Assembly: GCA_011374735.1 (NCBI GenBank) | Contig: DRPD01000359.1 | Coordinates: 1 to 5,669, forward strand | Length of the DNA stretch: 5,669 bases | Reading direction: 5' to 3' | Origin: Thermopetrobacter sp. | Lineage (GTDB): Bacteria; Pseudomonadota; Alphaproteobacteria; Rhizobiales; Aestuariivirgaceae | Part shown: positions 1-5,669 of the stretch, one piece after another | How the letters are laid out: each line of letters begins with the position of its first letter | Numbering within the stretch: position 1 is the stretch's first letter | Position numbers and translations under genes: made by a program | The notes under the pieces: model-generated | Database searches by the model: none | What the model was told of the DNA's origin: nothing | What the model saw: the letters and a program-made list of their open reading frames with translations, nothing else

Positions 1-12
1 CGGGGAGAGCGG

Positions 13-1572
13 ATGCACGCCGGCAGCAGCGACACGCTTCACTTCGAGGGGTTGGCCGATTTCGTCATCGACGGCCTGCATCATCTTCAGCGGCCGCGCA
101 TCAAGCCGGTGGCGGTGGTCGATATCGGCTCCAACTCGGTGCGGCTGGTGGTCTATGACGGCCTGCGCCGGGCCGCCGCGCCGATGTTCAACGAAAAGGT
201 GCTGGCCGGGCTGGGCCGGGGTCTGGCCGCCAGCGGCCGCCTGTCGCCGGACGGCGTGGAACGGGCGCTGGCGGCGCTTCGGCGCTTCGGCGCGCTCACC
301 GCGCGGATGGGCGTGAAGAAGGTGTTCGCCTTCGCCACCGCGGCGGCGCGCGAGGCGGACAACGGGCCCGACTTCATCCGCGCCGCGGTGGCGGCGCTGG
401 GGGCGCCGATCTCGGTGCTGTCGGGGCCGGAGGAGGCGCGCTACGCGGCGCTGGGCACGCTGGCCGGCATTCCCGACGCCGACGGCGTGGTGGGCGATCT
501 GGGCGGCGGCTCTCTGGAGCTGGTGCGGGTGAAGGGCGGCAAGGCCAAACCCGGCGTCACCCTGCCGCTGGGCCCCTTGCGGCTGGCCGACGAGACGGGC
601 GGCGAGGCGGCGGCGGCCGGCGCCCTGATCGATCAGCGGCTGGCCGGCGCGACGGTGCTGGAAAAGCTGCAATCGCGCGCCTTCTACGCGGTGGGCGGGG
701 CGTGGCGCAATCTGGCCCGCATCCACATGGCGCAGACCGATTATCCCTTGCGCATCACCCATCAATATTCCATCCCGCGCCACGAGGCGCTACGGCTGAC
801 CGAACAGGTGGCGGCGATGACGCCGGAAGAGATCGTGCGGCTGGCCGGCATCGGCGAGAAGCGGGCCGAGACCATGCCGCTGGCGGCGCGGGTGCTGAAC
901 CGCATCTTCGCCAACAGCGGGGCGCGCAATCTGGTGTTCTCCATCCACGGGGTGCGCGAGGGGGTGCTGTTCGCGCAATTGCCGAAGAAGCGGCGCAAGG
1001 CCGATCCGCTGCTCTCCGCGTGCTGGGACTTCGCGCGGCGCTACGCCCGCTCGCCGCTGCACGAGCTGGAGCTGTGCGCGTTCTCAGAACAATTGTGCGC
1101 GCCGGGCGGGCTGGAATGCACCCGGCGCTGGGCCAGGCTGCGCCACGCGGCGGCGATGCTGGCCGACATCGGCTGGCGGGCCAACCCGGACTATCGCGGG
1201 GCGCGCAGCTTCACCATCGTCAGCCAGGCCAGCTTCACCGGCGTCGATCATTACTCACGGGCCTTTCTGGCGCTTACCGTGCTGTTTCGCTACGAAGGCC
1301 CGGGCGCCACGCCGCCGCCGGAGATCGCCGCGCTGGTGGACGACAAGGCGATCCGCCGCGCCCGCGTGCTGGCCGCCCTGTTCCGGCTGGCCTACGGCCT
1401 GTCGGCGGCCATGCCCGGCGTGCTGCCGGACATACGCCTGACCATCGAGGACGGCGCGCTGGCGCTGCATCTGACGGGGGATCACGCGGCGCTTGCCGGC
1501 GAGGCGGTGGAGAAACGGCTGGCCGCCCTGGCCCGCCTGCTGGGCCTGCGCGGCGAGGCGCGGACGGCTTGA
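13..1572 (+). CDS. ppx: Exopolyphosphatase, Ppx/GppA family
   Basis: This enzyme probably releases terminal phosphate from polyphosphate, and members of the family may also hydrolyse pppGpp; it acts in the cytoplasm. The 519-residue product has the ASKHA ATPase-like fold signatures: a first phosphate loop VVDIGSNSVRLVVYDG at residues 35-50, the SGPEEAR segment at 137-143 whose glutamates match the family's catalytic Glu region, and the second phosphate loop GDLGGGSLELV at 161-171. The C-terminal half (from about 330) fits the HD-like domain of long Ppx proteins, with H378 and D385 in the segment LRHAAAMLADIGW. The length is normal for the long two-domain form. The ATG at 13 follows a good ribosome binding site (GGAG at 4-7, 5-base spacer), and the roughly 30-residue lead before the first loop is usual in alphaproteobacteria. 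In many relatives a polyphosphate kinase gene lies just upstream, which would be outside this window. Ppx and GppA activity cannot be told apart from sequence alone. Confidence 0.93.
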   Translation: MHAGSSDTLHFEGLADFVIDGLHHLQRPRIKPVAVVDIGSNSVRLVVYDGLRRAAAPMFNEKVLAGLGRGLAASGRLSPDGVERALAALRRFGALTARMGVKKVFAFATAAAREADNGPDFIRAAVAALGAPISVLSGPEEARYAALGTLAGIPDADGVVGDLGGGSLELVRVKGGKAKPGVTLPLGPLRLADETGGEAAAAGALIDQRLAGATVLEKLQSRAFYAVGGAWRNLARIHMAQTDYPLRITHQYSIPRHEALRLTEQVAAMTPEEIVRLAGIGEKRAETMPLAARVLNRIFANSGARNLVFSIHGVREGVLFAQLPKKRRKADPLLSACWDFARRYARSPLHELELCAFSEQLCAPGGLECTRRWARLRHAAAMLADIGWRANPDYRGARSFTIVSQASFTGVDHYSRAFLALTVLFRYEGPGATPPPEIAALVDDKAIRRARVLAALFRLAYGLSAAMPGVLPDIRLTIEDGALALHLTGDHAALAGEAVEKRLAALARLLGLRGEARTA

Positions 1573-1609
1573 AGTCGTTTTGAAGCCGTTTGTTCTTGAT
1601 TTGTTCTTG
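1569..1609. repeat. Two adjacent pairs of 11-bp-spaced direct repeats before the radical SAM gene
   Basis: TTGAAGTCGTT (1569-1579) is followed directly by TTGAAGCCGTT (1580-1590), with one mismatch in 11. Next, TTTGTTCTTG at 1589-1598 recurs exactly at 1600-1609, also with an 11-base period. The second pair contains the GTTC-N7-GTTC motif. All copies recur at about one helical turn, so proteins bound to them would lie on the same face of the DNA. The first pair starts on the last codon of ppx. The repeats themselves are seen directly; any role for the first pair is inference. Confidence 0.45.
1592..1606 (+). promoter_or_regulatory. Candidate LexA (SOS) box, GTTC-N7-GTTC
   Basis: GTTC at 1592-1595 and GTTC at 1603-1606 are separated by exactly seven bases (TTGATTT). 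This matches the known direct-repeat LexA operator of Alphaproteobacteria, GTTC-N7-GTTC, without mismatch. It ends 25 bases before the ATG of the radical SAM gene and overlaps that gene's likely -35 element, so bound LexA would block RNA polymerase. I found no other GTTC-N7-GTTC or GAAC-N7-GAAC in the window. The motif match is seen; LexA control is inferred. Confidence 0.75.
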
Positions 1610-1624
1610 TTAATGACGTATCCT
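1596..1624 (+). promoter_or_regulatory. Candidate sigma70-type promoter of the radical SAM gene
   Basis: TTGATT at 1596-1601 (4 of 6 to TTGACA) is followed after a 17-base spacer by TATCCT at 1619-1624 (4 of 6 to TATAAT). The -35 lies inside the candidate LexA box. Transcription would begin about seven bases after the -10, near 1631-1632, which is at the start codon itself. This predicts a leaderless or nearly leaderless mRNA, consistent with the lack of a ribosome binding site before the ATG. The promoter is a pattern match only. Confidence 0.5.
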
Positions 1625-1631
1625 GCCGGGT

Positions 1632-2813
1632 ATGAGCGGCAGGAGAGACAAACCCTCATGGCAAGCGGCGGGCGGGCTGGCCGATGCGGCCGGGCCGTTG
1701 CTGACGCCTGATGAGGCGGGGACGGTCATCCCGCTGGCGCGGGCGCTGAAGGGCAGGGGGGCGCGCTCCAACCGGGCCGGGCGCTACGAGGCGCAGCATG
1801 TGGAGGCGGCCGATGATGGCTGGGGCATCCTTGACGAACTGGCGGCGCAATCCATCGCCACCGAGGTGCGCGAGGAGACGGCGCGGCGCATCATCGCGCG
1901 CAACAACTCGCCGGACGTGCCGTTCTCCCATTCCATCAATCCCTATCGCGGCTGCGAGCATGGCTGCATCTACTGTTTCGCGCGGCCCGGCCACGCGCAT
2001 CTGGGGCTGTCGCCGGGGCTGGACTTCGAGACGAAGCTGACCGCGAAGGTCAACGCGCCGCAATTGCTGCGCGCCGAACTGGCCGCGCCGGGCTGGCGGG
2101 TGACGCCGATCGGCATCGGCGCCTATACGGACGCCTATCAGCCCATCGAGCGGCGCTACCGGCTGACCCGCCGCCTGCTGGAGGTGGCCGAGCGGTTCCG
2201 CCAGCCGGTCAATCTCATCACCAAGTCGGCGCTGATCCTGCGCGATCTCGACCTGCTTACGCGGCTGGCCAGGCGGCGGCTGGTGCGTGTCGCGGTGTCC
2301 ATCACCACCCTCGATCACCGGCTGGCGCGAGCCCTGGAGCCGCGCGCCGCCACGCCGGCGCGCCGCCTGCGGGTGATTCACGATCTGGCCGCAGCGAACG
2401 TGCCGGTGGCAGTGATGGTGGCGCCGGTCATTCCGGGACTGACCGATCACGAGCTGGAGCGCATCCTGTCGCGCGCCCATGCCGCCGGGGCGAAGGAAGC
2501 CGGTTACGTCATGTTGCGGCTGCCGCTGGAGATTTCGGGGCTGTTCCGCGAATGGCTCAACATCCATGCGCCGGGCCGCGCCCGGCGGGTGATGAAGCTG
2601 GTGCAGGGCATGCGCGGCGGACGCGACAACGATTCCCGCTTCGGCGCGCGGATGCGCGGCGTGGGGCCTTATGCATGGCTGATCGGGCGGCGCTTCGAGC
2701 TGACCTGCCGCCGCCTCGGGCTCAATGCGCGGCGGGCGCGTCTCGACACCGCCGCCTTCCGGGTGCCGCCGGACGACCCCGACCAGCCGCCGCTGCCGGG
2801 GCTGCTGGACTGA
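1632..2813 (+). CDS. PA0069-family radical SAM protein (spore photoproduct lyase-related)
   Basis: This is a radical S-adenosylmethionine enzyme of 393 residues. The cluster motif CEHGCIYC supplies C108, C112 and C115, the C-X3-C-X2-C ligands of the [4Fe-4S] cluster. Family marks include KGRGARSNRAGRYE at 40-53, DDGWG at 61-65, SINPYRGC at 101-108, ITKSALILRDLDLL at 196-209, and the C-terminal RFGARMRGVGPYAWLI at 336-351. The family resembles spore photoproduct lyase (SplB), but its substrate is, to my knowledge, not established. The start is well fixed: an in-frame TGA lies at 1614-1616, no ATG, GTG or TTG lies between it and 1632, and the next GTG (1800) would remove the KGRG motif. There is no Shine-Dalgarno sequence upstream. 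The gene follows ppx after 59 bases and has its own candidate LexA-controlled promoter. A DNA damage role is inferred from that box and the SplB relationship. Confidence 0.92.
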   Translation: MSGRRDKPSWQAAGGLADAAGPLLTPDEAGTVIPLARALKGRGARSNRAGRYEAQHVEAADDGWGILDELAAQSIATEVREETARRIIARNNSPDVPFSHSINPYRGCEHGCIYCFARPGHAHLGLSPGLDFETKLTAKVNAPQLLRAELAAPGWRVTPIGIGAYTDAYQPIERRYRLTRRLLEVAERFRQPVNLITKSALILRDLDLLTRLARRRLVRVAVSITTLDHRLARALEPRAATPARRLRVIHDLAAANVPVAVMVAPVIPGLTDHELERILSRAHAAGAKEAGYVMLRLPLEISGLFREWLNIHAPGRARRVMKLVQGMRGGRDNDSRFGARMRGVGPYAWLIGRRFELTCRRLGLNARRARLDTAAFRVPPDDPDQPPLPGLLD

Positions 2814-2945
2814 GCAAGCATGACCCGCTCAATGGCCCGTGAGGCTGCGGTGAGCAGCGGTGGCAGCCAGGGGAATCGGACGGTGGTGATGCTGTGTCTG
2901 GTGAACCCGTGAAAACGCGGCCCCGCCGATTGAAGCTGTCCACAG
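2814..2945. other. Intergenic gap between the radical SAM gene and rnhB
   Basis: This 132-base gap has no convincing gene. An ATG at 2820 opens a 30-codon frame ending at 2912, but it has no ribosome binding site or recognisable motif. A GANTC site (GAATC) lies at 2873-2877, and CTGTCCACA at 2936-2944 matches the DnaA box TTATCCACA at 7 of 9 positions. A weak stem GCTGC-GGTGA-GCAGC follows the radical SAM stop, without a T-run. The rnhB promoter is presumably here, but I see no clear -35/-10 pair. Confidence 0.4.
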
Positions 2946-3622
2946 ATGCTCGTCCCACGCTTGCCCGAATCGGTGGCGGGCGGCACCATCCGGCCCATGC
3001 GGGTGACGGCGGCCGACAGACCGGATTTCACACTGGAGCAGCGGGCGATGGCGCGCGGCCTTTCCCCCGTCTGCGGCATCGACGAGGCGGGGCGCGGGCC
3101 GCTGGCCGGGCCGGTGGTGGCGGCCTGCGTGGTGCTCGATCCGGCCGCCATTCCGGCCGGGCTGGCGGATTCGAAGAAACTCTCCGCGGCGGCGCGGGCC
3201 CGGCTGCTGGCCGAACTGCAAGAGGTGGCCGCCATCGGCATCGGGCAGGCCAGCGCGGCGGAGATCGACCGGCTGAACATCCATCACGCCACGCTGCTGG
3301 CCATGGCCCGCGCCTTCGCCGCCCTGCCCGGCCCGGCACCGCTTTACGCTTACGTTGACGGAAAGTTCGCGCCCGACCTGCCCTGCCGCGCCGATGCGGT
3401 GGTGAAGGGTGACGCAAAGGTGCTGTCCATCGCCGCCGCCTCCATCGTCGCCAAGGTGACGCGCGACCGCTTGATGGAGGAACTGGACGCCATGCATCCC
3501 GGCTATGGCTTCGCCTCCCACAAGGGCTATCCCGTCGCCGCCCACCGCGCGGCGCTCGTCCGCCTCGGCCCCTGCGCGGCGCACCGCAAGAGTTACGCCC
3601 CGGTGCGCGCCGTCTTGCCGCG

Positions 3623-3626
<4 letters not shown>
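2946..3626 (+). CDS. rnhB: Ribonuclease HII
   Basis: RNase HII cuts the RNA strand of RNA-DNA hybrids and starts removal of single ribonucleotides misincorporated in DNA. The 226-residue product has the complete family pattern: DEAGRGPLAGPVV at 46-58 (acidic D46 and E47 and the GRG substrate motif), DSKKL at 75-79, YVDGK at 136-140 (D138), and KGDAKVLSIAAASIVAKVTRD from 154 (D156 as the fourth acidic ligand), then HPGYGFASHKGY and the HRKSYAPV end. D46, E47, D138 and D156 fit the DEDD active site. The start is uncertain. ATG 2946 gives the longest form; ATG 2997 (209 residues, beginning MRVTAADRPDF) or GTG 3003 fit the usual family length better, and none has a strong ribosome binding site. 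The gene is 132 bases after the radical SAM gene and 84 bases before ccrM, in the same direction. Confidence 0.95.

Positions 3627-5669
<2,043 letters not shown>

Noticed and set aside
702..1583. A 293-codon plus-strand frame overlapping ppx
   Set aside because: It is an out-of-frame reading of ppx with a low-complexity Arg/Gly/Ala composition. The ppx frame has conserved family motifs throughout.
1656..2567. A 303-codon minus-strand frame antisense to the radical SAM gene
   Set aside because: It is a GC-driven shadow with no motif, and the opposite strand encodes an intact radical SAM protein.
2820..2912. A 30-codon frame beginning MTRSMAREAAVSSGG in the gap before rnhB
   Set aside because: It has no ribosome binding site and no recognisable motif, and such short open frames are common by chance at this GC content.

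Overview
This 5.67 kb window is GC-rich (about 70 % by eye) and densely coding. It looks like a core chromosomal region of an alphaproteobacterium, possibly of the Rhodospirillales type. Three things support that: a CcrM-type adenine methyltransferase with a C-terminal RAMA domain; a GTTC-N7-GTTC motif, which is the alphaproteobacterial form of the LexA (SOS) box; and the gene set rnhB-ccrM-mutY, which I recall as a common alphaproteobacterial neighbourhood. The placement below class level is inference.

Layout. (1) 13-1572, plus strand: an exopolyphosphatase of the Ppx/GppA family. (2) 1573-1631: a short, relatively AT-rich gap with a perfect GTTC-N7-GTTC motif, a plausible sigma70-type promoter, and two pairs of 11-bp direct repeats. 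(3) 1632-2813, plus: a PA0069-family radical SAM protein related to spore photoproduct lyase. (4) 2814-2945: a gap with no convincing gene. (5) 2946-3626, plus: ribonuclease HII. (6) 3627-3710: a gap with a CtrA-like half-site, two GANTC sites 11 bp apart, and a strong hairpin touching the ccrM ribosome binding site. (7) 3711-4817, plus: the CcrM methyltransferase. (8) 4789-5669, minus: the C-terminal part of MutY, convergent with ccrM, overlapping it by 29 bp and running off the right edge.

How the genes fit together. Four of the five genes concern DNA: removal of RNA from DNA (RNase HII), cell-cycle DNA methylation (CcrM), 8-oxoG:A mispair repair (MutY), and a radical SAM protein whose relatives include a UV-lesion repair enzyme. 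The candidate SOS box in front of the radical SAM gene ties that poorly understood family to the DNA damage response. The exopolyphosphatase belongs to phosphate and stringent-type metabolism.

There is no mobile element, CRISPR array, tRNA or rRNA in the window. The most interesting signals are regulatory: the LexA box with a possibly leaderless transcript, and the clustered methylation sites plus hairpin before ccrM.
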